Shown in pieces: positions 1-7,293 of a stretch of DNA of 18,314 nt. The notes under the pieces were generated by a model. It had not been told where the DNA came from. It did not search any database and worked only from the letters and a program-made list of their open reading frames with translations. The stretch's first letter is position 1, and every line of letters begins with the position of its first letter. The DNA lies in assembly GCA_021772695.1 (NCBI GenBank), contig JAJFLL010000312.1:1-18314 (forward strand), given 5' to 3'. Position numbers and translations under genes: made by a program. Source of the DNA: Deltaproteobacteria bacterium. GTDB lineage: Bacteria > UBA10199 > DSSB01.

Positions 1-750
1 TGTTCCTTTTTGCACGCAAGAGTTGGTGACTGCAGCCACGGCAGCGACCAGCATGCCCGAATGAGTAGCCGCGATGGCTTCAGGTACCGTAGACATCCCT
101 ACTAGATCACCTCCCAATAACCGATACGCCGCAATCTCTGCCGGTGTCTCATAACTGGGCCCAGATATGGCCACATAGACACCTCCGGGCAATTTAAGGC
201 CGCAGGCATTGGCACTGCGCTTGATACTACGACTCAGGGCATTGGCATAAAGCCCATTTAAGGAGGGAAACCGCGGTCCGAGGCTATCTAGATTGGGCCC
301 CAGCAATGGATTAAAACCCATCAGGTTAATGTGGTCGGTCAAACAGGCTAAGGTCCCTGGTTTCAGTCTTGGGGTTAGGGATCCGGAAGCATTGGTCAAC
401 AACAGATGAGGTACCCCCCAAGCAGCCAGGGCACGGATCGGAAAGACCACCTCCCAAGGGTCCAATCCCTCATAATAATGCCGACGGCCTTGGAGACATA
501 AAATGCTCTGAGATTTTTTATTAGGCGCCTCACACAAGGATAATGTTCCCTGGTGGCCCTTTACGGCAACCGCACTAAAGTTGGGGATTTTGTTAAAGGC
601 AATGCTGAACTTTGGCTGACAGCGATCCATCCAGCCTGCCCCTAAACCAGATCCGAAGACGACGGCTAGATTGGGCGGAGGCCCTAACCGCGCCTTTAAA
701 AACTTAACAGTTTCCTTTAACTTTTTTAAGTAAAGACCTTGATTTTTCAA
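1..750 (-). CDS. purine nucleoside phosphorylase, C-terminus cut by window edge
   Basis: Catalyses phosphorolysis of purine (deoxy)nucleosides to free base and (deoxy)ribose-1-phosphate in the cytoplasm. The 250 visible residues carry the trimeric PNP/MTAP family marks: a phosphate-binding FGSGLG near residue 31, GHQG, QGRRHYYEG, a TNASG segment, SGPSYETPAE, and VGMSTVPEAI, which holds the Met of the purine site. A family member is about 270-280 residues, so roughly 25-30 are missing beyond position 1. No ATG is available. I chose the TTG at 750, with GGTG a few bases upstream, because the frame then starts MKNQGLYLKKLKETV and leads directly into the family's first helix. Only 12 bp separate it from the stop of the pyrimidine phosphorylase upstream, so the two are very probably one salvage operon. 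TNASG replaces the more usual TNAAGG. Family call is firm; the exact start is not. Confidence 0.93.
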   Translation of the reverse strand, partial: MKNQGLYLKKLKETVKFLKARLGPPPNLAVVFGSGLGAGWMDRCQPKFSIAFNKIPNFSAVAVKGHQGTLSLCEAPNKKSQSILCLQGRRHYYEGLDPWEVVFPIRALAAWGVPHLLLTNASGSLTPRLKPGTLACLTDHINLMGFNPLLGPNLDSLGPRFPSLNGLYANALSRSIKRSANACGLKLPGGVYVAISGPSYETPAEIAAYRLLGGDLVGMSTVPEAIAATHSGMLVAAVAAVTNSCVQKGT

Positions 751-762
751 AATTCACCAATA

Positions 763-2076
763 TTAAAAGTTTTGGCGTACCCCAGCGACAATAAGGGGAG
801 ATTTTTGAGATTTGTTTCCTACCTCAATGGCGGATCTTAACAAAGTGAGAACCCGTGACAGGTTTTTTGACGACCGAAAAAAAAGTCGGGCCCAACTCTG
901 CCCCTTTGCTACCCGGTCCCCCAGCTTCAGCTGCAATAAAACACCAACCTCAGGATCAATGCCACCCCCTAAATGCTTTCGGCCTGCGCCCAAAATCATG
1001 CTTGCCTCGCCTACCTTTCGAGCATCGAGAGCTTTTACCCAACCGGATTTGTGCGAAGTTATCTCCAGGGTTTTCGTGGCTAGTTTAATTTTATCGAAGG
1101 CATGGCGCTGGGCCCCATGCGACCGCATCCCTGCTAAAAATAATGGCAACACTTTTCCCGAAGCCAATTGCCGATTAATTTCTGACAAGGTGGGCAAACT
1201 TTTCGTGGTACCGGCCAGCCTTAACATTTCTCTGGCTAAACGCGCACACAATTGGACTAGATCTCTTGGCCCTTCGCCGTTCAAGGCGGCCAGGCATTCT
1301 TGAATTTCTAAATTATTGCCTACTGCGAAACCTAGGGGTTGCTCCATAGTCGAATAGACCACGGTGGTTTTCAACCTAAAGGCACCGGCTACTTTCAATA
1401 ATAGTTCCCCCAGCCTCTTGGCTTGATCCAAGGAGCCCATGATAGCACCGGAACCAAATTTCACATCGAGCAATAAGCCGTGAAGTCCTTCTTGCAATTT
1501 CTTAGACAATATACTCGAAACAATCAAAGGAACACTATCAACAGTGCTGGAGGCATCTCGAAGGGCGTAAATTTTTGCATCGGCGGGAGCAAAATATTTA
1601 TTTTGCTCAAAGATACAAAATCCCTGCTGGTCCAGTACTTTTTCAACCCGATTTGGAGTCATATTGGTTTTGACACCAGGAATATCAGATAACTTATCGA
1701 TGGTACCGCCCGTATGGCCGAGACCACGACCCGACATAAAGGGTACTTGCAAACCGTAGCTGGCCAACAAGGGCCCTAAGATAAAGGAGGTTTTATCGCC
1801 CACCCCCCCAGTGGAGTGCTTACCGATACGTTTCATTGACTTGGGACGGGTTAATGAACTGCCGTGATTGGCCATTTCACTAGTCAAGGCGACCGTTTCG
1901 GAATAATCCATCCCTCGAAGCAAAATGGACATTAGTAGGGCTGCATTCTGGAAGTCTGGATAAACACCGGCGACCACCCCTTGGACCCACGTGGCAATGT
2001 CTTTGGCATCTAATTTACCACCGGCCTTCTTTTTATCGATCAAAGGCCTAAGGTCTTCAGAAGAGCGCATAGCCAT
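763..2076 (-). CDS. deoA: thymidine / pyrimidine-nucleoside phosphorylase
   Basis: Cytoplasmic enzyme converting thymidine, deoxyuridine and possibly uridine plus phosphate to the base and (deoxy)ribose-1-phosphate. The 437-residue length matches the family. An N-terminal all-alpha part is followed by the phosphate-binding KHSTGGVGDKTS (residues 86-97) and the family signature SGRGLGHTGGTIDKL (115-129). The pyrimidine-contacting residues of the family align to Arg173, Ser188 and Lys192 in ALRDASSTVDSVPLI and SSILSKKL. A C-terminal alpha/beta domain follows. KTS in the phosphate motif and KLS in place of KLE after the signature are small deviations. It is the first gene of a two-gene minus-strand unit with the purine phosphorylase. 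The ATG at 2076 has no clear Shine-Dalgarno sequence, and an in-frame ATG lies two codons later. Sequence alone does not separate deoA (thymidine-specific) from pdp (broad). Confidence 0.93.
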   Translation of the reverse strand: MAMRSSEDLRPLIDKKKAGGKLDAKDIATWVQGVVAGVYPDFQNAALLMSILLRGMDYSETVALTSEMANHGSSLTRPKSMKRIGKHSTGGVGDKTSFILGPLLASYGLQVPFMSGRGLGHTGGTIDKLSDIPGVKTNMTPNRVEKVLDQQGFCIFEQNKYFAPADAKIYALRDASSTVDSVPLIVSSILSKKLQEGLHGLLLDVKFGSGAIMGSLDQAKRLGELLLKVAGAFRLKTTVVYSTMEQPLGFAVGNNLEIQECLAALNGEGPRDLVQLCARLAREMLRLAGTTKSLPTLSEINRQLASGKVLPLFLAGMRSHGAQRHAFDKIKLATKTLEITSHKSGWVKALDARKVGEASMILGAGRKHLGGGIDPEVGVLLQLKLGDRVAKGQSWARLFFRSSKNLSRVLTLLRSAIEVGNKSQKSPLIVAGVRQNF

Positions 2077-2156
2077 AGTTTGTAATCACTTGAATATTAT
2101 TCTTGAAATTAATGCTTAGACGGTCCAAATACCGCTAAACTTCATCATAGCCTCCA
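2077..2156. promoter_or_regulatory. divergent intergenic region, deoA-like / rlmI
   Basis: This 80-bp AT-rich gap must hold both outward promoters. For rlmI the best visible candidate is TTGAAA at 2103-2108 with a weak CAAATA 17 bp downstream. For the minus-strand phosphorylase I see no convincing -35/-10 pair. No strong palindrome was found that would suggest a shared operator. Confidence 0.3.
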
Positions 2157-3311
2157 ATGAAAGTCTCCATCAATCAAAAAGCTCTAAACCGTATTCGCCA
2201 AGGTCACCCGTGGATCTTTCGATCCGACATTCTTGACATTGAGGCGAAGCAGGCTGGAAGCGTTTCGGTGCTATCACCCAATGGTAAAATATTAGGGCAG
2301 GCTCTATTTAGTCCACAGAGTCAAATAACCTTAAGGATGATGACTCGGGGTGAAGATAAAATCGGGACTCCATTATTTCGCCAGCGATTAAAGACCGCAG
2401 CACTGTGGAGAGATAAATTTTTACCCAAGGAATCTTGCCATCGATTAATTTTCGGCGAAGCCGATGGCATTCCTAGTTTGATTCTCGATCGTTTTGACAA
2501 GACTCTGGTGTTTCAAACCCTAAGTGCTGGATTAGATTTTTTTAAATCCACATTAATTGACCTCATGCGAGAGATTTTCGATCCGGTTTGTATCGTAGAA
2601 CGAAACGATGTAAAAACTCGGGATCTAGAGGGCTTAGAGCAGATTTCCCAAATAGCCTGGAATAATGGCGTTCCCGATGAAGAAGTAAGCATCCTGGGAA
2701 AAAAATACCAAATAGACTTTCTCAGCGGACAAAAAACCGGCTTTTTTTTAGATCAAAGATTCAATGCCCAGACAGTGGCAAGATATTGTTCGGGCAGGTT
2801 ATTAGATGCCTTTTCCCATTCAGGACAATTTGCCCTGCAGGCCGCCGATCGAGTTGATTCTATTTTATGTGTAGATCAATCGGCTCCAGCGCTAGAAAAA
2901 ATTAAACAAAATGCAAAAAATAACGAATGTCATAAAATTGAAACGCACCTTGATAATGTTTTTGATTTTTTAAAAGCAGAACAAGACAAAAGTAACCAGT
3001 GGGACAGTATTGTATTAGACCCACCAGCCTTTGTAAAATCTCGCAAGGCTCTGGCCGGGGCCTTACGAGGCTATAAGGAAATAAACCTCAGGGCCATGAA
3101 ACTACTCGCACCAGGGGGAATTTTGGCCACCTTCAGTTGTTCACAAAATCTTTCCCGAATCGACTTTCTGAATGTATTGCATAGCGCGGCTCAAGACGCC
3201 AAACGGCACAGCTTGGTTCTACAAGAATTGACTCAACCGCTCGATCACCCCTGGAGTCTATCTATTCCTGAAACAAAATATTTAAAAGGATTTGTGTTGC
3301 GAGTGGATTAA
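2157..3311 (+). CDS. rlmI: 23S rRNA (cytosine-C5) methyltransferase, RlmI family
   Basis: SAM-dependent RNA methyltransferase. The E. coli RlmI enzyme makes m5C1962 in 23S rRNA, and the target here is inferred from family membership. Domains in order are an N-terminal PUA-like RNA-binding domain (about 1-75, with the typical GHPWIFRSDI opening), a central EEHEE-like region ending in GQKTGFFLDQR (191-201), and a Rossmann-fold methyltransferase domain with SAM motif LLDAFSHSGQFALQAA (about 215-230), the acidic strand LCVDQS (237-242), motif IV VLDPPAF (286-292) and the catalytic-Cys motif FSCS (326-329). Length of 384 compares well with about 396 for E. coli. Start is the ATG at 2157, preceded by a weak GCCTCC rather than a purine-rich ribosome site. 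It is monocistronic, divergent from the phosphorylase operon. Its TAA overlaps the stop of the converging histidine kinase. Confidence 0.93.
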   Translation: MKVSINQKALNRIRQGHPWIFRSDILDIEAKQAGSVSVLSPNGKILGQALFSPQSQITLRMMTRGEDKIGTPLFRQRLKTAALWRDKFLPKESCHRLIFGEADGIPSLILDRFDKTLVFQTLSAGLDFFKSTLIDLMREIFDPVCIVERNDVKTRDLEGLEQISQIAWNNGVPDEEVSILGKKYQIDFLSGQKTGFFLDQRFNAQTVARYCSGRLLDAFSHSGQFALQAADRVDSILCVDQSAPALEKIKQNAKNNECHKIETHLDNVFDFLKAEQDKSNQWDSIVLDPPAFVKSRKALAGALRGYKEINLRAMKLLAPGGILATFSCSQNLSRIDFLNVLHSAAQDAKRHSLVLQELTQPLDHPWSLSIPETKYLKGFVLRVD

Positions 3312-5308
3312 ACCGGCCCAGAACCCATTACCAATGGATTCTGGGGGGTCACATGAATCTCTAAGGCTGCGGGCTTTACTTCTGCAGGCACCCAAATAAA
3401 AAAACGCGCCCCTTTCTCTGGTTCGCTTTCTACCCAAATAATTCCACCATGCATTTCTACAAACTGCTTGGTCAATGCCAAGCCCAAGCCTGTTCCCTGG
3501 TATTTTCGGGTAAAGGAACTGTCAACTTGTTCAAAGACATTAAAAATATCATCAATGTCTTTAGGATCGATGCCGATACCGGTATCTGCAACACTGATCT
3601 CAAAATATCCTTTTGGCTCTTCATTACCCTGGCGGAATCTGGCCAATTGAGGAAGGTCAGGCAATTCGGATTCATGACGAATCTTGAGCGTAATGCTCCC
3701 CTCCTCGGGTGTAAATTTGATGGCATTCGAAAGTAGATTCAGTAACACCTGACGGATTTTCCTCGCATCTGCAGTAAAAATAGGTAGGTTTTTTCCCATA
3801 TTGATATGAAATTTTTGGTGCTTCTTTTTTACCAAAGAGCTGATGGACCCACCTACCTCGTTAACCAAATCTTCCAAACTAAATGGTTCAAGTCCCAGTT
3901 CCATTTTTCCAGCCTCAACCTTTGCCAAATCTAAAATACTGTTAATCAAATGTAATAAATGTTCACCATTATTGACTACCTCTTGAAGGGTCTCTTTTTG
4001 CTCTATTGTTAAAGTGCCTATGACTTCTTCCATCAGTAATTCAGAAAAACCGATAATGGCCGTTAGTGGGGTTCGCAGTTCATGGCTCATGATAGCCAAA
4101 AATTCGCTCTTAATTTTATTGGCACGTTCCAATTCAATATTTTTATTTTGTAACTCTTCAAATAATTGAGCACTTTCAATAGCTAGTGCCGCTTGGTTTG
4201 AAAAGTTTTCGAGAACATCAACTCGGGTTTCATCGACAAATTCCGTTCGGCTGATTCCTATCAAGGCGCCCATGACCCGGCGTTCCGCAACCAACGGCAT
4301 GATGATAAACTTCTTGAAAGACATCTCCCGTTGCACCCTGTCGGCCAAATTAACATCCCACGGAGGCTGCACGCCGCGCACCAATTCAGATAATTCCTGC
4401 CGGAAAACCACCCGATTGCGCCGAATCGCGGTAAAAATGCTGTTTTGAACCCCCATAGGGATTTTCATATCTTCCAGGCGGAACCCAATGAGGTTTTCGA
4501 TTTGGTTAACAACGGCATTCTGTTTAGGAATGTAAAATTCGATAAATTCTTTATTTTTATCGGTCAGTACCAAAAGGCATACATCGTAACCTAATCCTTC
4601 CACCACACCGGCCAGGACTTGCTGTATCACCTTTTTCGCCGACATGACTCGTCTTATGGTGGAAGAAATTCGATTCAATGCGATCAGTTGCTTATTTCTT
4701 TCTTCTAAGGCCCGTTCTTTTAAGCGGGAAAAAAAGTTGGAAATTTTTACCGCATAGACCGCAATGGGCAAAAACATGATGAGTAGAAAAAACCGCCCAA
4801 ATTTATTGATTGCTGGATGATTTAACCAATCTGGAATTTCTCCCACGGCAGGGAATGGTGCAATCCACCCCAAATTCAAGGCGAGCAATAAAATACCGTA
4901 AAACAAGACGCCTAAAGCTGCTGCTACCGTCGCCACCTGATAATTGTAAAAAATTCCTGCGGCTATGCAGTACATCAGATAAAGAGTGAAATAATCGCTC
5001 GTCGCCCCACCGGTTAAATACACTACTAAGGTCATGCTGATCAAATCAGCCGCTAATTCTAAAAGGAAAAATGTAAACAGGCCGCGGTTTCTCAGGATAT
5101 TGTGGTAGCATACACCGGTCAAAAGAAATGCAAGGGATATAACTAGGGGAACCCAGGCAGCTTGGCGCCATAGGGTTTTAAAATAGAAGATTCCGATAAC
5201 CCAAAAGACTAAAAATATTAATAGCCGCAGTTTTGCCGTAAAAACATGGCGTCCCTTATAATCGGGTAACTTGATATCTTCAACGATGGCAGTTGCACTG
5301 AGTTTCAT
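3308..5308 (-). CDS. membrane-bound sensor histidine kinase with GAF domain
   Basis: Signal-transducing autokinase of the inner membrane. About six hydrophobic helices occupy residues 25-190 with short loops and no large periplasmic domain, so it probably senses something in or near the membrane. A linker helix (about 195-220) leads to a GAF-like domain (about 220-380), then a short coiled coil (ELQNKNIELERANKIK) into a HisKA domain with phospho-acceptor His409 in SHELRTPL. The HATPase_c domain shows an N box with Asn528 (LLNLLSNAIKFTP), the G1 box ADTGIGI with Asp575, and the G2 box GTGLGL (605-610). All catalytic motifs are intact. There is no receiver domain and no response-regulator gene in the window, so it is an orphan here and its partner and signal are unknown. 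The ATG at 5308 lacks an obvious Shine-Dalgarno. The 3' end overlaps rlmI tail-to-tail by 4 bp. Confidence 0.93.
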   Translation of the reverse strand: MKLSATAIVEDIKLPDYKGRHVFTAKLRLLIFLVFWVIGIFYFKTLWRQAAWVPLVISLAFLLTGVCYHNILRNRGLFTFFLLELAADLISMTLVVYLTGGATSDYFTLYLMYCIAAGIFYNYQVATVAAALGVLFYGILLLALNLGWIAPFPAVGEIPDWLNHPAINKFGRFFLLIMFLPIAVYAVKISNFFSRLKERALEERNKQLIALNRISSTIRRVMSAKKVIQQVLAGVVEGLGYDVCLLVLTDKNKEFIEFYIPKQNAVVNQIENLIGFRLEDMKIPMGVQNSIFTAIRRNRVVFRQELSELVRGVQPPWDVNLADRVQREMSFKKFIIMPLVAERRVMGALIGISRTEFVDETRVDVLENFSNQAALAIESAQLFEELQNKNIELERANKIKSEFLAIMSHELRTPLTAIIGFSELLMEEVIGTLTIEQKETLQEVVNNGEHLLHLINSILDLAKVEAGKMELGLEPFSLEDLVNEVGGSISSLVKKKHQKFHINMGKNLPIFTADARKIRQVLLNLLSNAIKFTPEEGSITLKIRHESELPDLPQLARFRQGNEEPKGYFEISVADTGIGIDPKDIDDIFNVFEQVDSSFTRKYQGTGLGLALTKQFVEMHGGIIWVESEPEKGARFFIWVPAEVKPAALEIHVTPQNPLVMGSGPV

Positions 5309-5371
5309 AACCGGAACTTAAATTTGGAACCAAAAGAAAATACTAATTCAAATAAACGACAAATTCGCCGA

Positions 5372-5419
5372 GACTAACGCGCCAGTTTGCCTTTGCCCAC
5401 TGGGCAAAGTTTGCCTGGC
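5372..5419. repeat. 48-bp palindromic repeat, copy 1
   Basis: First of two identical 48-bp units beginning GACTAACGC. The core is a nested dyad: outer arms GCCAG / CTGGC, a symmetric 5-nt internal region (TTTGC on both sides), and an inner arm CTTTGCCCA / TGGGCAAAG around a single central C. As RNA it would fold into an 8-9 bp hairpin with a tiny loop. It lies between the 3' end of dsbD and the 5' end of the histidine kinase, both read leftward. Confidence 0.9.
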
Positions 5420-5433
5420 AATAAATACAAAAG

Positions 5434-5481
5434 GACTAACGCGCCAGTTTGCCTTTGCCCACTGGGCAAAGTTTGCCTGGC
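5434..5481. repeat. 48-bp palindromic repeat, copy 2
   Basis: Identical by eye to the unit at 5372-5419, in the same orientation, with a period of 62 bp. The two are separated by a 14-bp AT-rich spacer (AATAAATACAAAAG). The unit nearest dsbD could serve as a transcription stop for dsbD read leftward, but no long T-run directly follows it. A REP/MITE-like dispersed element or a tandem binding site are the other readings. Confidence 0.9.
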
Positions 5482-5522
5482 TTGTTTATAAAGAAAAAGT
5501 GGTTAAAGTGCTATTTCTTTAT

Positions 5523-7202
5523 CTAGGGTAAGGATGCTGCTGGAATCCGGTCTTTCGTTGGGGCCTTGGCTCCCGTCTTGACCTGCTGCAGGGCTTGCGA
5601 CATTAGTTTCAACATCTCTTCTTTATCGGCAAAGCCACCGATTAAATTCACTCGAGGTATAACGGTTCCGTCAGGATGCAAAAACAAAATGGTTGGCCAC
5701 CCCACCACCTCATATTGAGAAGTTGCTTGCTGACAATTCTCATCATCAAAGGTGCAGTCCACTTTTAACATGACAAATTCCTTGGCCAGCTCTCTCACCT
5801 CGGGCTTTGAAAAAGTGCGCTTGTCTAATTCAATACAGGGAGGGCACCAATTGGCATAAAAATCCAATAGCACCGGTTTTTGTGTCTCTTGAGCGAGCGC
5901 CATACCTTGTTGGAATTTAGTGACCCAAAAATGATCGTCATGGGTATTCAAATAGGGTTTAGCAAAGGCATACCCATAATAGAGGGCGGGTACCAACAGC
6001 AGCAGAGCCATGCCTTTTTTTAAAAATTCCGTCCATCGTCCGCTTTTAATCTTACTTTGAAGTTCTGCCCATCCTGTTGCCAACAATAGAAAAATTAATC
6101 CCATCCCCAAGCCATAATTAAGCAAGAGCAAGAAACCGTATACGCGGTCTTGGGAACGAGCCGCGATCAGCAATAGGGGTGCGATTAAAGGACCAACGCA
6201 GGGAGAGGCGATTAACCCAATGGTCAAGCCCGCCAAAAACGCCCCCACAGGGCCCTCCCCTCCCATTTGTGCAAACTTATTGTGCCATGCCGGGGGAAGA
6301 TGAAATGGAATGACTCCGAGCAATCCCAAGGCAAAAACCAAAAAAAATAGGGCCGTTGCCAGAACGAAATACGGACTTTGGAATAAAAAACCTAATTTCA
6401 AACCCAAGGCAGCCGCAAAGAAACCCAAAAGAGAATACATGGCCACCATGCCGGCCACTAACATGACCGCGCGAATGAGATTGCCACGGCGGCGGTGTCG
6501 GACTCCGATGAAGGCCAAGGTCAAGGGTACGATGGGCAACACACAAGGGGTAAATGAAGTTAAAATGCCTCCGACGAGGGCTAGGAGTAGAAGATAAACC
6601 TTGCCCTGATTTAGCAGCCGGTCGGGATTGGTCTCCTGGACCATTTCCCAAAAACTTAGAGATTCCTTTTCAGGCACCATGGCAGTCTCACCGGATATAG
6701 GATCGGTAGCTGAGGGAATTTTTTGAATTTCTGCCTGGGCACTTACCTCTACGGGCAATAGGATGGTTTTTTTTACCGGCCGGTAGCAAAAATCATCGGA
6801 ACATCCTTGATACCTTAATTCGGCTTCTAAAACTCGCCTACCGGGCTTGGCATCGTTGGGAACTTTAAAATAGATGGTTTGGGAAAAATCTTTAAAATAA
6901 ACTTGAAGCTTTTTATTGAAAAAGGGGTCGAAGTGTTCTTCAGGCTCTTGGCGCTGCATGCGAATTTGTTCCACATCTTCTTTTTTATGGAAAAGCACCG
7001 TCGTTTTGTCGTCGTACAGGTAATGCTTGTCAGGCACCTTAAAATCTACTGAAAAATCAAAAGTCTCGCCCGGTGAAACCTGAATGACATTGTCTTTAAA
7101 TCGCGCCTTAAAGGGATCTTGCCGGCCATCTTGGGCCAATACACCGGCAAGGCCCGTGGACGTCGTTAAGAGGAATATCCAAAAAATGAGGATTTTCTTC
7201 AT
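5523..7202 (-). CDS. dsbD: thiol:disulfide interchange protein DsbD
   Basis: Moves electrons from cytoplasmic thioredoxin across the inner membrane to periplasmic thiol reductases. All three parts are present. After a signal peptide (MKKILIFWIFLLTTSTGLAG) comes the N-terminal immunoglobulin-like domain with its Cys pair Cys134 and Cys139 (QGCSDDFC). A CcdA-like membrane domain of about eight helices (roughly 200-415) has redox Cys220 in SFTPCVLP and Cys335 in ASPCVGP. The C-terminal thioredoxin-like domain carries Cys453 and Cys456 in WCPPC, with the cis-Pro loop GWPT (501-504). Length of 559 matches E. coli DsbD. The ATG at 7202 has TAAGG about 8-10 bases upstream. It is divergent from gdh across 91 bp. 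No dsb or cytochrome-c maturation partner lies nearby, so the recipient protein is unknown. All six redox cysteines are intact. Confidence 0.95.
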   Translation of the reverse strand: MKKILIFWIFLLTTSTGLAGVLAQDGRQDPFKARFKDNVIQVSPGETFDFSVDFKVPDKHYLYDDKTTVLFHKKEDVEQIRMQRQEPEEHFDPFFNKKLQVYFKDFSQTIYFKVPNDAKPGRRVLEAELRYQGCSDDFCYRPVKKTILLPVEVSAQAEIQKIPSATDPISGETAMVPEKESLSFWEMVQETNPDRLLNQGKVYLLLLALVGGILTSFTPCVLPIVPLTLAFIGVRHRRRGNLIRAVMLVAGMVAMYSLLGFFAAALGLKLGFLFQSPYFVLATALFFLVFALGLLGVIPFHLPPAWHNKFAQMGGEGPVGAFLAGLTIGLIASPCVGPLIAPLLLIAARSQDRVYGFLLLLNYGLGMGLIFLLLATGWAELQSKIKSGRWTEFLKKGMALLLLVPALYYGYAFAKPYLNTHDDHFWVTKFQQGMALAQETQKPVLLDFYANWCPPCIELDKRTFSKPEVRELAKEFVMLKVDCTFDDENCQQATSQYEVVGWPTILFLHPDGTVIPRVNLIGGFADKEEMLKLMSQALQQVKTGAKAPTKDRIPAASLP

Positions 7203-7293
7203 GATATAACCTTACGGGCCTAAGCCCCTTTTGGATTTTTTCTTCGGACCTTATTTAAGCCTATGATACCCTATCTCCAAGGAGTTTAAGGGC

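Noticed and set aside
812..1303. 163-residue plus-strand open frame
   Set aside because: Antisense shadow of the pyrimidine phosphorylase gene, whose frame carries all family motifs; the shadow product has no recognisable features.
5372..5481. CRISPR array or dif-like recombination site
   Set aside because: Only two repeats with a 14-bp spacer, and the dyad structure does not match the 28-bp dif layout; no cas or recombinase genes nearby.
6277..6651. 124-residue minus-strand open frame inside dsbD
   Set aside because: Out-of-frame shadow of the dsbD membrane domain; rich in Pro, Ser and Arg with no hydrophobic pattern of its own.
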